A DNA stretch of 64,000 nucleotides from positions 1 to 64,000 of the forward strand of contig NZ_JADEYS010000015.1 of the NCBI RefSeq assembly GCF_015209595.1, in the 5' to 3' direction. This document shows positions 9,821-20,089 of this stretch, one piece after another; position 1 is the stretch's first letter; every line of letters begins with the position of its first letter. The stretch is from Pontibacterium sinense. Its GTDB lineage: Bacteria > Pseudomonadota > Gammaproteobacteria > Pseudomonadales > Balneatricaceae. The notes below the pieces were generated by a model. It did not search any database. It saw only the letters and a program-made list of their open reading frames with translations, and was not told the DNA's origin. The translations under genes and the position numbers were made by a program.

Positions 9821-11584
9821 TTAAGGCGTCTTACGCAGCTTGATGTTCAGTTCACGCAACTGAGCTGCACTCACTTCACCCGGCGCTTCAGTCATCATGC
9901 AAGATGCGCTCTGGGTTTTAGGGAACGCAATCACTTCACGGATAGACTCAGTACCCGTCATCAGCATGATCAGTCGATCAAGACCGAACGCCAGACCACC
10001 ATGAGGAGGCGCACCGAACTGCAGAGCATTTAGCAGGAAGCCGAATTTCTCTTCCGCTTCTTCATCGCTAATGCCCAGCACGTCAAATACAGTCTTCTGC
10101 ATCGCCTGATCATGAATACGAACAGAACCACCGCCCAGCTCGCAACCGTTCAATACCATGTCGTATGCACGGGACAGCGCAGTCAGAGGGTTCGCTTTCA
10201 GTTCTTCAGGAGAGCAGCTTGGCGCGGTGAATGGGTGGTGCAATGCAGTCACACCGCCCTTATCAGTCTCTTCGAACATTGGGAAGTCAACAACCCACAG
10301 CGGTGCCCACTCGCACTGCGCCATGTTCATGTCTTCACCTACTTTGATACGCAATGCACCCAGTGCTTCGCTTACAACCTTCTCTTTGTCTGCACCGAAG
10401 AAGACGATATCACCGTTCTGAACTTCCAGACGCTCCATGATCTTCATGGCAACATCTTCACCCAGGAACTTAACGATTGGAGACTGCAGGCCTTCAGCAC
10501 CTTTCTCCAGCTCGTTCACCTTGATCCATGCCAGACCTTTCGCACCGTAGATACCCACGAACTTAGTGTATTCGTCGATAATCTTACGCGTCAGCTGAGC
10601 ACCGCCTGGTACTTTCAACGCTGCAACGCGGCCTTTAGGATCTTTAGCTGGACCGGCAAAAACCTTGAACTCGATCTCAGCCATCAGATCAGCAACGTCG
10701 ACCAGCTCCATTGGGAAACGCAGGTCCGGCTTATCAGAACCGTAACGCTGCATCGCTTCCGCGTATGGCATACGTGGGAAGTCACCCAGATCAATGTCCA
10801 GCATGTTCTGGAACAGTTCACGGATCATGTTTTCGGTCATACCCATGATCGCTTCCTCATCCATGAATGAGGTTTCGATATCAATCTGGGTAAATTCCGG
10901 CTGACGGTCAGCACGCAGGTCTTCGTCGCGGAAACATTTAGCAATCTGGTAGTAACGGTCAAAACCCGCCACCATCAACAGCTGTTTGAACAACTGTGGC
11001 GACTGCGGCAGTGCAAAGAAGCTACCTTCGTGAGTACGGCTCGGCACCAGATAGTCACGCGCGCCTTCAGGTGTTGCACGGTTCAGGATTGGCGTTTCGA
11101 TATCCAGGAAACCGTTATCATCCAGGTAGTTGCGGATCGCATTAGTCACCTTAGAACGGAAACGCAGTTTATCCTGCATTTCTGGGCGACGCAGATCGAT
11201 ATAACGGTGACGCAGACGCACGTCTTCACCCACCTGCTGGTGTTCGTCCAGCTGGAAAGGAGGTGTTTCCGCTTTGTTCAGGATAACCAGCTCTTTGCCC
11301 AGTACTTCGATCTCACCCGTAGGCATATCCGGGTTCACAGTACCTTCCGGACGATCACGCACCAGACCACGCACTTCGATAACAAACTCGTTACGTACAC
11401 TGTCTGCCAGTGCGAAGCTTTCTTCACGATCCGGATCAAATACAACCTGTGTCAGACCTTCGCGGTCACGCACATCCAGAAAGATGACACCACCGTGGTC
11501 ACGACGACGGTGCACCCAACCGTTCAGGGTGATTTCTTCGCCAACGTGTTCTTTTCTCAGATCGCCGCAATAATGGCTGCGCAT
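9821..11584 (-). CDS. aspS: Aspartyl-tRNA synthetase
   Basis: A bacterial-type class II enzyme charging tRNA-Asp. The 587-aa protein has an N-terminal OB anticodon-binding domain (about 1-110, [16 protein letters not shown]). Class II motif 2 is [20 protein letters not shown] near residue 215, a GAD insertion covers about 285-420, and motif 3 is [15 protein letters not shown] near 535. The start has CAGGAA upstream. Whether it also charges tRNA-Asn cannot be read from sequence. Confidence 0.98.
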   Translation of the reverse strand: MRSHYCGDLRKEHVGEEITLNGWVHRRRDHGGVIFLDVRDREGLTQVVFDPDREESFALADSVRNEFVIEVRGLVRDRPEGTVNPDMPTGEIEVLGKELVILNKAETPPFQLDEHQQVGEDVRLRHRYIDLRRPEMQDKLRFRSKVTNAIRNYLDDNGFLDIETPILNRATPEGARDYLVPSRTHEGSFFALPQSPQLFKQLLMVAGFDRYYQIAKCFRDEDLRADRQPEFTQIDIETSFMDEEAIMGMTENMIRELFQNMLDIDLGDFPRMPYAEAMQRYGSDKPDLRFPMELVDVADLMAEIEFKVFAGPAKDPKGRVAALKVPGGAQLTRKIIDEYTKFVGIYGAKGLAWIKVNELEKGAEGLQSPIVKFLGEDVAMKIMERLEVQNGDIVFFGADKEKVVSEALGALRIKVGEDMNMAQCEWAPLWVVDFPMFEETDKGGVTALHHPFTAPSCSPEELKANPLTALSRAYDMVLNGCELGGGSVRIHDQAMQKTVFDVLGISDEEAEEKFGFLLNALQFGAPPHGGLAFGLDRLIMLMTGTESIREVIAFPKTQSASCMMTEAPGEVSAAQLRELNIKLRKTP

Positions 11585-11668
11585 AGTTTCCTGTTCCTGT
11601 TAAGTTACCAACACATCCGAGTTCAACGGATGTAAGAGCTAAATTTAATTTGGCTTTCGGCCGCAGGC

Positions 11669-11893
11669 TTAACTGCTACTGCCGCTGTCACCCGCAAGAT
11701 TTTTCTTCTTACCGGTTTTAAAATCTGTTTCGTACCAACCACTTCCTGACAATCGAAATCCCGGCGCAGAGACTTTTTTCTCTACCCGTTCACTGTCACA
11801 GGATTTGCAGTTTGGCGCTGGTGCATCGCTACGCATCACCAGCTTCTCAAACTCGTGGCCGCAGCTTTTGCATTCAAAATCGTAGATAGGCAT
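11669..11893 (-). CDS. FmdB-type zinc ribbon protein
   Basis: A 74-aa protein starting MPIYDFECKSCGHEFE, the classic FmdB-family N-terminus. Two CXXC pairs at Cys8/11 and Cys29/32 form a zinc ribbon, and the C-terminus is Gly/Ser-rich. The function of these putative regulatory proteins is unknown. It sits 84 bases upstream of aspS, a linkage common in gammaproteobacteria, and probably shares its transcript. Confidence 0.92.
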   Translation of the reverse strand: MPIYDFECKSCGHEFEKLVMRSDAPAPNCKSCDSERVEKKVSAPGFRLSGSGWYETDFKTGKKKNLAGDSGSSS

Positions 11894-12036
11894 CGTAAAA
11901 CGCGTTCCAGATTCAGATCTATTCTATTGGAAAACGCGCGATTATAACCGATTTGGAAGGAGGTTACAGGCCCTAAGCGCGGTAAAGAAATCGACAGCGC
12001 CGACCCGGACAGATCGACGCAAAGGATTGCGTTGAG

Positions 12037-12492
12037 TTACGACTCTTCAGGAGAGATCGTCACCTCTCCGGTATTGGTTAATAACACTTCAACTTTATGC
12101 CGAATCTCATGAATTTGCTCATCCGTATAAGGCTTAGCAGGCACCTTGCCCCACACAGGCCCCGGCCATGCAGCATCATCTTCCTGCCGCACGATATGAT
12201 GCAGATGCAGCTGCGGTACCATATTACCCAGCGACGCCACATTCATTTTTTTAGCGGCGAAAATATCAGCCAGATTCTCCGCCAGAAACGAAGACTCGTG
12301 AATCATCTGACACCGTTCTTCCTCTGGTAGGTGATAAATTTCGGTGGCTCCAGCACGACGGGGCACCAGAATAAACCACGGATAGTTTGCATCGTTTATC
12401 AGCAACAGGCGACACAGTGGGAAATCTCCCAGTACAATACAATCTGCGGCCAGCTGAGGATGCAGTTCAAATTCCAATTCCAGCTCGTCCAT
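12037..12492 (-). CDS. HIT-family protein
   Basis: A 151-aa histidine-triad protein. The active-site block is VPQLHLHHIVRQ at about residues 92-103, so the first triad position is Gln rather than His, with His at the later positions. This variant is seen in a subgroup of bacterial HIT proteins. LINDANYPWFILVPRR matches the family nucleotide-binding strand. The start has GGAGG upstream. It is probably a nucleotide hydrolase or transferase; the substrate is unknown. It is divergent from the acyltransferase-like gene at 12565. Confidence 0.88.
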   Translation of the reverse strand: MDELELEFELHPQLAADCIVLGDFPLCRLLLINDANYPWFILVPRRAGATEIYHLPEEERCQMIHESSFLAENLADIFAAKKMNVASLGNMVPQLHLHHIVRQEDDAAWPGPVWGKVPAKPYTDEQIHEIRHKVEVLLTNTGEVTISPEES

Positions 12493-12564
12493 GGTTCCTC
12501 CGATGAAATTTACTTAAAATTCCAGACGTTAGTCATTCTCTAATAGGTAAGAGTATAGGCAAAT

Positions 12565-13695
12565 ATGCTTGATATCGTGCTCACTGACAACATTGAATCG
12601 ATTGGCCCCGACATCTGGAATCACCTCTGCGGCACCGACTATCCTTTCCTACGATACGAATTCCTGCATGCACTGGAGCAATCTGGCAGCGTTGGAAAAG
12701 GCACTGGGTGGCTCCCCCTTCACTTGTCACTGAAGGACGGCGATGAAACTGTCGCCGTAATGCCGATCTATCTAAAGCAGCACTCATATGGCGAGTACGT
12801 ATTTGATTGGGCATGGGCAGATGCCTACTCTCGCTATGATTTGGATTATTACCCCAAGCTGGTCACATCCATCCCTTTCACGCCTGCCCATGGCCCCCGG
12901 ATTGGTACCCGCCAGCCGCTGGATACAATCATTCCAATAATACGTGACGCCATCCCACAAATTGCCGCCAAGCTAAACGCCTCATCCTGGCACGGCCTAT
13001 TCGCCCCCCACGAGACGATCGAGCAATTTGCGACTCACGAAATCATGCCAAGACTGGGATGTCAGTACCATTGGTTCAACCATGACTACCGTGACTTCAG
13101 CCACTTTCTGGAACGTTTCAACTCTCGCAAACGCAAGAATTTACGCAAAGAACGTAAGAAAGTATCCGATCAAGGCGTCGAGTTACGCACCTATAGCGGC
13201 GGGGATATTAGCGATGCTCTGCTCCACCGGTTCTACCATTTTTATCAGGTCACCTATCTTAAACGCGGTCGTAAAGGCTATCTGACACCCGAATTCTTTA
13301 CGCTACTGCGCGACACTATACCGGATCATCTGGTCCTCGTTGTCGCATACGTTAATGATCAAGCCGTCGCAGGCGCCCTTTCACTGCGCAGTGCAACCAC
13401 CCTCTATGGACGCTACTGGGGATGCCTGGAAGAGTACGATAGCCTGCACTTCGAAACATGTTATTACCAAGGCATCGAATTTTGCATTCTGGAAGGCCTG
13501 GAACGCTTTGACCCCGGAGCTCAAGGTGAACACAAGATTCAGCGTGGCTTTGAACCGATTGAGACCTGGTCCGTACACTGGCTACAGGAACCCGGTTTCC
13601 GAGAGCCCATCGCACGTTTTCTGAATGAGGAAGAAGAGATGATGCGAGCGCAAATCGCAGAACTAACCACCTGGCTACCGTTTAAGAGCGACTAG
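12565..13695 (+). CDS. GNAT/FemAB-like acyltransferase family protein
   Basis: This 376-aa protein matches the family often annotated peptidoglycan biosynthesis/recognition or FemAB-like (PF04339). Recognisable blocks are YPFLRYEFLHALEQSGSV near the N-terminus, HGLFAPHE, NRKRKNLRKERKKV-type basic stretch (FNSRKRKNLRKERKKVSDQG), KRGRKGYLTPEFF and QGEHKIQRGFEPI. The family has two GNAT-like lobes; the acceptor is not established. It is monocistronic, ending at a shared terminator with the convergent antiporter gene. Confidence 0.85.
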   Translation: MLDIVLTDNIESIGPDIWNHLCGTDYPFLRYEFLHALEQSGSVGKGTGWLPLHLSLKDGDETVAVMPIYLKQHSYGEYVFDWAWADAYSRYDLDYYPKLVTSIPFTPAHGPRIGTRQPLDTIIPIIRDAIPQIAAKLNASSWHGLFAPHETIEQFATHEIMPRLGCQYHWFNHDYRDFSHFLERFNSRKRKNLRKERKKVSDQGVELRTYSGGDISDALLHRFYHFYQVTYLKRGRKGYLTPEFFTLLRDTIPDHLVLVVAYVNDQAVAGALSLRSATTLYGRYWGCLEEYDSLHFETCYYQGIEFCILEGLERFDPGAQGEHKIQRGFEPIETWSVHWLQEPGFREPIARFLNEEEEMMRAQIAELTTWLPFKSD

Positions 13696-13734
13696 ATCAT
13701 TTAAGCACTGGATTAAAAGCCACGCCCCAGACAT

Positions 13735-13769
13735 AAAAAAGCCGCACAACACTGCCTGCTGTGCGGCTT
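13735..13769 (-). terminator. Terminator between convergent genes
   Basis: An eight-base stem GCCGCACA/TGTGCGGC is followed on the minus strand by six T residues, so it mainly serves the antiporter gene. On the plus strand the tail is TTCTC, giving weaker termination for the gene ending at 13695. Confidence 0.85.
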
Positions 13770-13824
13770 CTCATCTCAGCAACCTACCCCTGTTATAGGT
13801 TAGATCACTGAACGCTCGCTTCGA

Positions 13825-15147
13825 TTAAAGAATCGTCGCTGCAATCCAGCCCGCAATCAACAGCGGCAGATTAAAGTGAACAAAGGTTGGTACCACCGTA
13901 TCCCAGATGTGACGGTGCTGACCATCTACGTTCAAACCCGCAGTCGGGCCCAATGTAGAATCAGACGCCGGAGATCCGGCATCACCCAGCGCACCGGCAG
14001 TACCCACCAGCGCAACGACGGCCAATGGCGAAAAGCCTAACTGCACCGCCAAAGGCACGTAGATAGCAGCAATAATCGGAATTGTAGAAAACGAAGAGCC
14101 GATACCCATGGTAATCAACAAACCCACCACCAGCATCAACAGGGCAGCCAGTGCTTTATTGCCATCAACAAAGCTCGCAGAGCTTTCAACCAGACTCGCA
14201 ATTTCACCTGTTTCCCGCAGTACCTCGGCAAAACCAGCGGCGGCAATCATGATGAAACCGATGGTTGCCATCATCTTCATACCATCGACCAGCAGCCCAT
14301 CCGATTCGTTCCAACGCACCACACCGGAAACCGAGAATACGATAAAGCCCAGCAGCGCCCCCAGAACCATGGAACCCGTATACAGCTGCACGCCAAATGC
14401 CACACCAATGGCAGCAATAGCGACCAAGGTACGCACACCCGACACTTCAGCCCCGCCATTCTCAACCGCTTCGATCTTGCTCAGATCATAACGACGCTTG
14501 CCTCGGTAACTGATAAATACTGCGATCAGCAGACCTGTCAGCATACCTAGCGCAGGAATACCCATCGCACTGACAACACTGATACCTTCTGTGGATAAAC
14601 CGTTTGCAGCAATGTTTTTCAGCAGGATCTCATTCAGGAAGATGCCACCGAAACCTACCGGCAAAAACATGTAGGGCGTTACCAGACCAAAAGTCAGCAC
14701 ACAGGCAATCAAGCGACGGTCCAACTGCATCTTTGCCATCACCAACAACAGTGGCGGAATCAGCATTGGAATAAACGCGATATGGATCGGCATTATGTTC
14801 TGGGATGAGATCGCCACGAGCATAATCAGCATAATCAACCCGGTTCGCACCATACGAACCCGCTGGGCATCCTGATTGCTTCCCAGCATCACAACAACCC
14901 GATCAGCCAAAAGGTGCGGCAAACCGGACTTGGAGATCGCAACAGCAAAGCCACCCAGCAACGCATAGCTCAATGCCACACCCGCACCGCCGCCGATACC
15001 GCTGTTAAAGGCATCAACCGTACCTTGCAACCCTAAACCACCTGTCAGACCACCTGCCATTGCACCCAGCAAAAGAGCCATTACGACGTTTGTACGAAGC
15101 AAGCTCAGCACCAACATCGTTAGCACTGCAACAATTACCGCATTCAT
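13825..15147 (-). CDS. Na+/H+ antiporter family protein (NhaC/YuiF-like)
   Basis: A 440-aa inner-membrane protein with about 11-12 hydrophobic helices. Characteristic blocks are [18 protein letters not shown] near the N-terminus, [20 protein letters not shown] in the middle and [19 protein letters not shown] near residue 395. This matches the Na+/H+ antiporter / putative amino-acid exporter family that includes YuiF. The ion and substrate are not determined. It is monocistronic with its own terminator. Confidence 0.85.
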   Translation of the reverse strand: MNAVIVAVLTMLVLSLLRTNVVMALLLGAMAGGLTGGLGLQGTVDAFNSGIGGGAGVALSYALLGGFAVAISKSGLPHLLADRVVVMLGSNQDAQRVRMVRTGLIMLIMLVAISSQNIMPIHIAFIPMLIPPLLLVMAKMQLDRRLIACVLTFGLVTPYMFLPVGFGGIFLNEILLKNIAANGLSTEGISVVSAMGIPALGMLTGLLIAVFISYRGKRRYDLSKIEAVENGGAEVSGVRTLVAIAAIGVAFGVQLYTGSMVLGALLGFIVFSVSGVVRWNESDGLLVDGMKMMATIGFIMIAAAGFAEVLRETGEIASLVESSASFVDGNKALAALLMLVVGLLITMGIGSSFSTIPIIAAIYVPLAVQLGFSPLAVVALVGTAGALGDAGSPASDSTLGPTAGLNVDGQHRHIWDTVVPTFVHFNLPLLIAGWIAATIL

Positions 15148-15376
15148 TAAAAATCCCAGAATAAGATTGGACGTAAAGCACCAGAACAGGCACTTCAGGA
15201 AAGGAGCGAACTCTGAACATTTATTCCAATAATGTCAATATTTCACAATAGGAAATAATCTACACCATCATACTCATTGACTGGTGTCGCCAATTCATCA
15301 GGAAGAATACAATCGAAAAGAGATTTGTATGCAGCACAACGGGCAACGACACCCGCGACACTGCGTCACAAATGGA
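15148..15376. other. Intergenic interval, nothing recognised
   Basis: No convincing open frame, hairpin or operator was seen in this spacer between the antiporter gene (start at its left edge) and the VOC gene stop. It must carry the antiporter promoter; AT-rich sequence near 15225-15260 is the likeliest place. Confidence 0.4.
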
Positions 15377-15844
15377 TTAGAAGTCGGACTTAAAACCAGG
15401 AGGAATTTTCGAAGGGTCGAAGTCAGCAACCTGTGTAGCAAAGGTCCAGCCATACCCATCCGGATCTCGTAAACATCCCGTACGATCACCCCAAAACTGA
15501 GTATCAACCTCACCTACCGCTTCGGCACCTGCCGCGACAGCACGTGCAACCAACGCATCGACATCTTCACAATACATATATAAGCCAATGGGAGAAGGCA
15601 ACCCACTGCTTGCAGGTGATTGCTGTGTAGAACCAAACGCACCTTCCGTAGCAAACATGGCGATCAGCACACCATTACGACGCACTTCAGCATGCACAGC
15701 CTTCCCAGCAGGATCTCGCATCATGACGGCCCCTTCAAAGCCAAATGCACGCTGATAAAAATCCAGCGATGTATCCGCGTCTTTCACCATAATGTAAGGC
15801 GTGATCAAATGGGTTTGTTCTGGCATCCAACTTTGCTGTGACAT
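15377..15844 (-). CDS. VOC-family (glyoxalase-like, PhnB-type) protein
   Basis: The 155-aa protein has paired beta-alpha-beta-beta-beta modules of the vicinal oxygen chelate fold. Typical blocks are ITPYIMVKDADTSLDFYQRAFGF at the start of module 1 (given here as ITPYIMVKDAD then FYQRAFGFEG) and FWGDRTGCLRDPDGYGWTFA near the C-terminus. The latter resembles PhnB/YdeE-like antibiotic-resistance relatives, but no catalytic role can be assigned. GAGGA precedes the ATG. Confidence 0.85.
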   Translation of the reverse strand: MSQQSWMPEQTHLITPYIMVKDADTSLDFYQRAFGFEGAVMMRDPAGKAVHAEVRRNGVLIAMFATEGAFGSTQQSPASSGLPSPIGLYMYCEDVDALVARAVAAGAEAVGEVDTQFWGDRTGCLRDPDGYGWTFATQVADFDPSKIPPGFKSDF

Positions 15845-15884
15845 ATCAGTATCCTCGTCTTATATTCCACAGCTTAGCAGCGGA

Positions 15885-16499
15885 CTAGGACTCGCGGGGA
15901 ATATCCAAAATACTTCCAGCAGTCACATATTCATTACCACCCAGACGCGCCAATGGGCTGAGCTTATCCGCCATGACCTTCATACGGCCCTTATCATCTT
16001 CGGTAACCACTTCATCATCCAACCAGATGCGCAACAGCTTACCAAACACAAGATTTTGGTCGCTCTCTCCGATGGTATCCAACTTATACAGCTCACAGGC
16101 AAACGCGATACGCGCCTCCTTTAAACGCGGCAGCTCAAAACCTTCAAACGCCACCGTGTCCATATCAACCAGCTCAAGCTCAGATTCACCGTCTGGCAGT
16201 ACTTTCGCAGATTTCGTCATTTGCGGCGCAAGCTCGGGGTGTGCGAGATGAATCACAAATTTTTTGCGTTCGACAATATTACGAAACGTATCTTTGTCAC
16301 TGCCATCGGGTTTACGCCCGATCGACAACATGACAACCGGCGGATTACTGCACACCGCATTAAAGTATGAAAACGGTGCCAAATTAAACTTTCCGTTCTC
16401 GTGCTCAGACAACACCCACGCCACCGGTCTCGGAACAACCGTTTGTGTCATGGTGTGATAAACCTTGTTTGGTGACAGCTCAGACAAATTTATATTCAT
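15885..16499 (-). CDS. Flavin reductase family protein
   Basis: A 204-aa protein with a split-barrel flavin-binding fold of the DIM6/NTAB family. It shows PRPVAWVLSEHENGKFNLAPFS near the start (PRPVAWVL then NLAPFSYFNA), PPVVMLSIGRK, and DTFRNIVERKKFVIHLAH. Such proteins reduce FMN or FAD with NAD(P)H and often supply a partner monooxygenase; no partner is next door. GGAAG lies upstream of the ATG. It is separated by about 40 bases from the downstream VOC gene and may share its transcript. Confidence 0.87.
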   Translation of the reverse strand: MNINLSELSPNKVYHTMTQTVVPRPVAWVLSEHENGKFNLAPFSYFNAVCSNPPVVMLSIGRKPDGSDKDTFRNIVERKKFVIHLAHPELAPQMTKSAKVLPDGESELELVDMDTVAFEGFELPRLKEARIAFACELYKLDTIGESDQNLVFGKLLRIWLDDEVVTEDDKGRMKVMADKLSPLARLGGNEYVTAGSILDIPRES

Positions 16500-16759
16500 T
16501 TTTGCTTCCGCACGGTGAATTTAACGCCCTGAAATTATGACACTTTTCCATCATGAGTCCTATTCTCGGTGTGCGCACGCAACATGAAAAAGATTAATTT
16601 TGAACGAAATTCATATGAGAATTTGTCTAAAAAATTGGTTAGAGAATCACCAACCTCTCGCCTACACTGATATTCCCCAAGGCGAATTCCGCCGGGAAAA
16701 ACGTCCAGAAAATAATAATAAATGCCCAGCTTACAAACCGAAGCTAAAGAGGAAAAACA

Positions 16760-17041
16760 ATGCTTACATACGAAGAATGCCTGGATATGTGTGACCTGAC
16801 CTCTGACGAAGTAGATGCCATTGCAGAGCACGAGCACGTAGACCCAATGATTGCACTCGCATTCGGACAATACATGATCACCCATCAAGGTGAGCAAAAG
16901 ATTAAGCGCATTATTCTGGATGACATTGAAAAAGCACGCCGCGAAGGTAACCGCGGCCACGAAGCACTGTTGCAGAAAGTGCTGGAGCACTTCATCGCAA
17001 CCCATCCCGAACACGACTCCCGTAAATCAGCAGCTGCCTGA
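16760..17041 (+). CDS. Small acidic protein of unknown function
   Basis: A 93-aa, mostly helical protein beginning MLTYEECLDMCDLTSDEVDA, with IAEHEHVDPMIALAFG and a charged C-terminal helix (DDIEKARREGNRGHEALL). It has a good AGAGGA ribosome site and a terminator, so it is a real single gene. I recall similar hypothetical proteins in other gammaproteobacteria but cannot assign a function. The opposite-strand frame over the same bases is a shadow. Confidence 0.8.
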   Translation: MLTYEECLDMCDLTSDEVDAIAEHEHVDPMIALAFGQYMITHQGEQKIKRIILDDIEKARREGNRGHEALLQKVLEHFIATHPEHDSRKSAAA

Positions 17042-17073
17042 GCTGCTGATCCCGAATACCCTTCCCCTTCTCA

Positions 17074-17118
17074 CCGGTTGAGCGGTGGCGAAAGCCACCC
17101 TCACCGGCGATATTTTTT
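17074..17118 (+). terminator. Rho-independent terminator with GAAA tetraloop
   Basis: Stem GGTGGC/GCCACC closes a GAAA loop. It is extended below by TGAG/CTCA and CCGG/CCGG with single-base bulges, and followed by ATATTTTTT. It lies 33 bases after the small gene ending at 17041. Confidence 0.7.
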
Positions 17119-17145
17119 ACATATCAACATTTCTAGCCCATCAAT

Positions 17146-17709
17146 CTATTCCAGATCAACCACGAATAAACAATCAAACACAATAGGCGTTCCCTCACCA
17201 TCAAAGTTAGTCAGGTCAACCATGCCAGATAAACGAGAGGTTCCTTGCAGCCCCTCAAACCTACCAGTCCCCCACAACACCGCATTTTCATCACTGGACG
17301 CACCGGTTATATGACTAATTGGCACGCCATCAGGAGTTACCGTTGGCCGATTGACCGGCTGCACCGAGGTCACACCTCGCGTAACCAAGCTCCCTTTCGG
17401 TAAATTAAAATACGTGGTGCCAACCAATTGAAGTCCACCTTCCGACCCAGACTCAATATTTGAAAGACAATCTGTCGCGGTGCCCACAACCTGACGGTTT
17501 TTTGCATTGATCAAATCAACATCAAAGCAAAACGCCTCATCTTCATAACCGTCTCCGTCGATATCAGGCACCATAGCCACATACATATCATCTGACCCAA
17601 CCAGGTTAAGTACCCACCGATTACCGCCACCTTTATGATTATCTGCAAAAGACGATGAAGCGCCCAGGATAGTTGCCAGCGTAATCGCAACCACACTTCT
17701 CAGTTTCAT
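17146..17709 (-). CDS. Secreted protein of unknown function
   Basis: A 187-aa protein with a Sec signal peptide (MKLRSVVAITLATILGASSSFA, cleavage near residue 22). The mature part is beta-rich with an acidic DIDGDGYEDEAF stretch that looks calcium-binding. There is a repeating pattern of short strands ending in GTGRFEGLQGTSRLSGMVDL near the C-terminus. That last block recalls small beta-barrels of the allene-oxide-cyclase/dirigent type, but this is only a resemblance. AAGGAGA gives a strong ribosome site. It is monocistronic. Confidence 0.75.
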   Translation of the reverse strand: MKLRSVVAITLATILGASSSFADNHKGGGNRWVLNLVGSDDMYVAMVPDIDGDGYEDEAFCFDVDLINAKNRQVVGTATDCLSNIESGSEGGLQLVGTTYFNLPKGSLVTRGVTSVQPVNRPTVTPDGVPISHITGASSDENAVLWGTGRFEGLQGTSRLSGMVDLTNFDGEGTPIVFDCLFVVDLE

Positions 17710-18231
17710 AACGTATCTCCTTGAAAGAGTTTACGGGAAGCACGATGACCACCACATCAAGAGCCTTAGCCTAGGCGTCATCAAATACAGCTACGTAGAG
17801 ACCTTTACGCAATTTTAGAGCCAAGATTCTAAGCTACTGATAACTAACCTATTAGTGCGATGTGTTTTCAATAGATGAGGGCGGCTGTGTATCAAGATGC
17901 TTACACTTTTTCCGGACAAGGCATGTACGGTTGAAAAAGCCACTGGCTGAAATCAGATAAGTCAGACCGACAATTTCAAAACAATCCATAATAAGCAGCG
18001 ATCACCACAGCCTTATGACTGACAGTCATGAAGCGATAGGTTGATCTCGAGACCAGCATACGAGGTGAGAGAACTGATGACGGTAATAACAAAAAAACCC
18101 GATACGAAACCGTATCGGGTAAAGATAAAGGCATAGTACTAATCGGGATGCATCACGTATCCCTATGAAGCCCTGCCAAGGTAAAGGACGGACTGGCTAC
18201 TTGCGAGAAACCAGCCCTGGTATTACATGTC
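17710..18231. other. Gene-free interval between etfA and the secreted-protein gene
   Basis: About 520 bases without a credible gene on either strand. It contains the etfBA terminator at 18091-18120. There is also a 15-base palindrome, ATGACTG-A-CAGTCAT, at 18015-18029. The promoter of the secreted-protein gene must lie just above 17709. I see no small RNA or IS fragment. Confidence 0.5.
18091..18120 (-). terminator. Rho-independent terminator of etfBA
   Basis: A ten-base perfect stem (ACCCGATACG/CGTATCGGGT) with a four-base loop is followed on the minus strand by seven T residues. It lies about 110 bases past the etfA stop. Confidence 0.88.
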
Positions 18232-19161
18232 TTACAGCTTCTGTTCCAATTCAGGAACAGCTTCGAACAGGTCCGCAACCAGACCGTAGTCAGCAACAGA
18301 GAAGATTGGAGCTTCTTCATCTTTGTTGATTGCAACGATGATCTTGGAGTCTTTCATACCTGCCAAGTGCTGAATCGCACCGGAGATACCCACAGCAATG
18401 TACAGTTCAGGTGCAACGATCTTACCCGTCTGACCCACCTGCATATCGTTCGGTACGAAGCCAGCATCAACTGCCGCACGGGATGCGCCAACTGCTGCAC
18501 CCAGCTTGTCTGCGATAGCTTCCAGCATGGCGAAGTTTTCGCCGTTGCCCATACCGCGACCACCGGAGATAACGACTTTCGCAGCCGTCAGTTCAGGGCG
18601 GTCAGATACAGCAACTTCTTCACCAACAAAGCTGGAGATACCTGCATCGTGTACAGTACCCACCGCTTCAACAGCCGCAGATCCACCTTCTGCCGCAGCC
18701 GCATCAAATGCAGTACCACGTACAGTGATCACTTTGATCGGATCCAGAGACTCTACAGTCGCAATCGCGTTGCCCGCATAGATTGGACGCTGGAACGTGT
18801 TTTCAGATTCAACCGCAGTAATCTCAGAGATCTGCGCAACATCCAGCAGCGCAGATACGCGTGGCAGGAAGTTCTTACCGGTAGTGGTCGCTGGCGCTAC
18901 GATGTGGCTGTAGTCTTTACCCAACTCAGCAACCAGCTTGGACATGTTTTCAGCCAGCTGATGTTCGTATGCAGCAGCATCTGCTACCAGCACCTTGCTT
19001 ACGCCTGCAACTTTCGCCGCTTCTTCAGCAACTGCACCACAGCCTGCACCCGCAACCAGCACGTGCAGGTCGCCGCCCATCTGAGTCGCAGCAGTCACTG
19101 CGTTCAGTGTCGCACCTTTCAGGGTGCTATTGTCATGTTCTGCAATAACCAGAATAGCCAT
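18232..19161 (-). CDS. etfA: Electron transfer flavoprotein alpha subunit
   Basis: EtfA with EtfB accepts electrons from acyl-CoA dehydrogenases and passes them to ETF-ubiquinone oxidoreductase. The 309-aa protein has the N-terminal alpha/beta domain and the FAD-binding C-terminal domain with [39 protein letters not shown] and [12 protein letters not shown]. The ATG has AAGGGG upstream, and the gene starts about 11 bases after etfB. The most likely electron donors in this window are LiuA and the isobutyryl-CoA dehydrogenase. Confidence 0.97.
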   Translation of the reverse strand: MAILVIAEHDNSTLKGATLNAVTAATQMGGDLHVLVAGAGCGAVAEEAAKVAGVSKVLVADAAAYEHQLAENMSKLVAELGKDYSHIVAPATTTGKNFLPRVSALLDVAQISEITAVESENTFQRPIYAGNAIATVESLDPIKVITVRGTAFDAAAAEGGSAAVEAVGTVHDAGISSFVGEEVAVSDRPELTAAKVVISGGRGMGNGENFAMLEAIADKLGAAVGASRAAVDAGFVPNDMQVGQTGKIVAPELYIAVGISGAIQHLAGMKDSKIIVAINKDEEAPIFSVADYGLVADLFEAVPELEQKL

Positions 19162-19172
19162 TAGATCACCCC

Positions 19173-19922
19173 TTAAATTACTTTGGCTTCGTTCTTCAGC
19201 TTTTCGACCAGCTCGTCGACGCTGCTTACTTTAATACCCGCCTGACGCTCAGCCGGTGGGGTTACCTTCAGCAATTTAGTGTGCGCTTTCAGCTCAACAC
19301 CCAGATCTGCAGGGGTTTTAACATCCAGCGGCTTACGCTTCGCTTTCATGATGTTTGGCAGAGATGCGTAACGAGGCTCATTCAGACGCAGGTCAGTGGT
19401 CACGATTGCAGGCAGGTTCAGCGCTACAGTCTGCAGGCCACCGTCAACTTCACGAGTGACGTTCGCTTTACCGTCTTCAATTTTCACTTCAGAGGCAAAG
19501 GTACCTTGTGGCATATCCAACAACGCAGCCAGCATCTGGCCGGTCTGGTTGTTATCTGTATCGATAGCCTGTTTACCCATGATGATCAGCTCAGGCTTCT
19601 CTTCATCGATCACTTTCGCCAGCAATTTAGCAACGGACAGAGACTCAGGCGCCTCGTCAACGTCGATCTGAATACCGCGATCAGCACCCAGTGCCAGCGC
19701 AGTACGAATCTGCTCCTGACATGCTTTAGGGCCAATAGATACGACAATAACTTCAGAGGCCGTACCGGCTTCTTTCAGGCGTACCGCTTCTTCTACCGCA
19801 ATTTCACAAAATGGGTTCAGGGCCATTTTTACGTTGGCCAGATCCACATCACTGTTGTCCGACTTCACACGTACTTTGACGTTGTAGTCGATCACTCGCT
19901 TAACTGTTACAAGCACCTTCAT
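19173..19922 (-). CDS. etfB: Electron transfer flavoprotein beta subunit
   Basis: The 249-aa EtfB starts [20 protein letters not shown] at the ATG at 19922; the frame extends two codons further to a TTG that is not needed. It carries the AMP-binding and partner-recognition features of the family ([20 protein letters not shown] near residue 185). AAAGGT precedes the ATG. It is the first gene of etfBA and is divergent from ETF-QO. An oriented copy of the TWAGGGAA motif lies about 100 bases upstream. Confidence 0.97.
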   Translation of the reverse strand: MKVLVTVKRVIDYNVKVRVKSDNSDVDLANVKMALNPFCEIAVEEAVRLKEAGTASEVIVVSIGPKACQEQIRTALALGADRGIQIDVDEAPESLSVAKLLAKVIDEEKPELIIMGKQAIDTDNNQTGQMLAALLDMPQGTFASEVKIEDGKANVTREVDGGLQTVALNLPAIVTTDLRLNEPRYASLPNIMKAKRKPLDVKTPADLGVELKAHTKLLKVTPPAERQAGIKVSSVDELVEKLKNEAKVI

Positions 19923-20023
19923 CAGCAAAGACCTTTTATCTGTAGTTCTTCTTAATATGCTTTTACTGTTGGATTAGATAACGCCTTGATTCGGCAGCTA
20001 TACACTAAGAACCAACCGTTTTC

Positions 20024-20039
20024 TAAGTGGTTTCCCTAA
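20024..20039 (-). promoter_or_regulatory. TWAGGGAA motif copy, etfB promoter
   Basis: Minus-strand sequence TTAGGGAAACCACTTA, running into GAAAACGG. It is one of six close copies in the window, each pointing toward a gene of branched-chain or acyl-CoA oxidation. It is partly palindromic, so it may be an operator within the promoter. The binding protein is unknown. Confidence 0.5.
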
Positions 20040-20059
20040 TCATACCCACCCATCCAAAA

Positions 20060-20075
20060 TAAGCAATAACCCTAA
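20060..20075 (-). promoter_or_regulatory. Degenerate second motif copy upstream of etfB
   Basis: Minus-strand TTAGGGTTATTGCTTA matches the motif at both ends but has TT in place of the central AA. It is 36 bases upstream of the stronger etfB copy. Weak support alone. Confidence 0.3.
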
Positions 20076-20089
20076 CTTAAAAATTAACC

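Noticed and set aside
16535-17014. 159-codon minus-strand frame over the small acidic gene
   Set aside because: The plus-strand gene has a good ribosome site and terminator; the minus frame has neither and is Cys/Phe-rich in the manner of a shadow.
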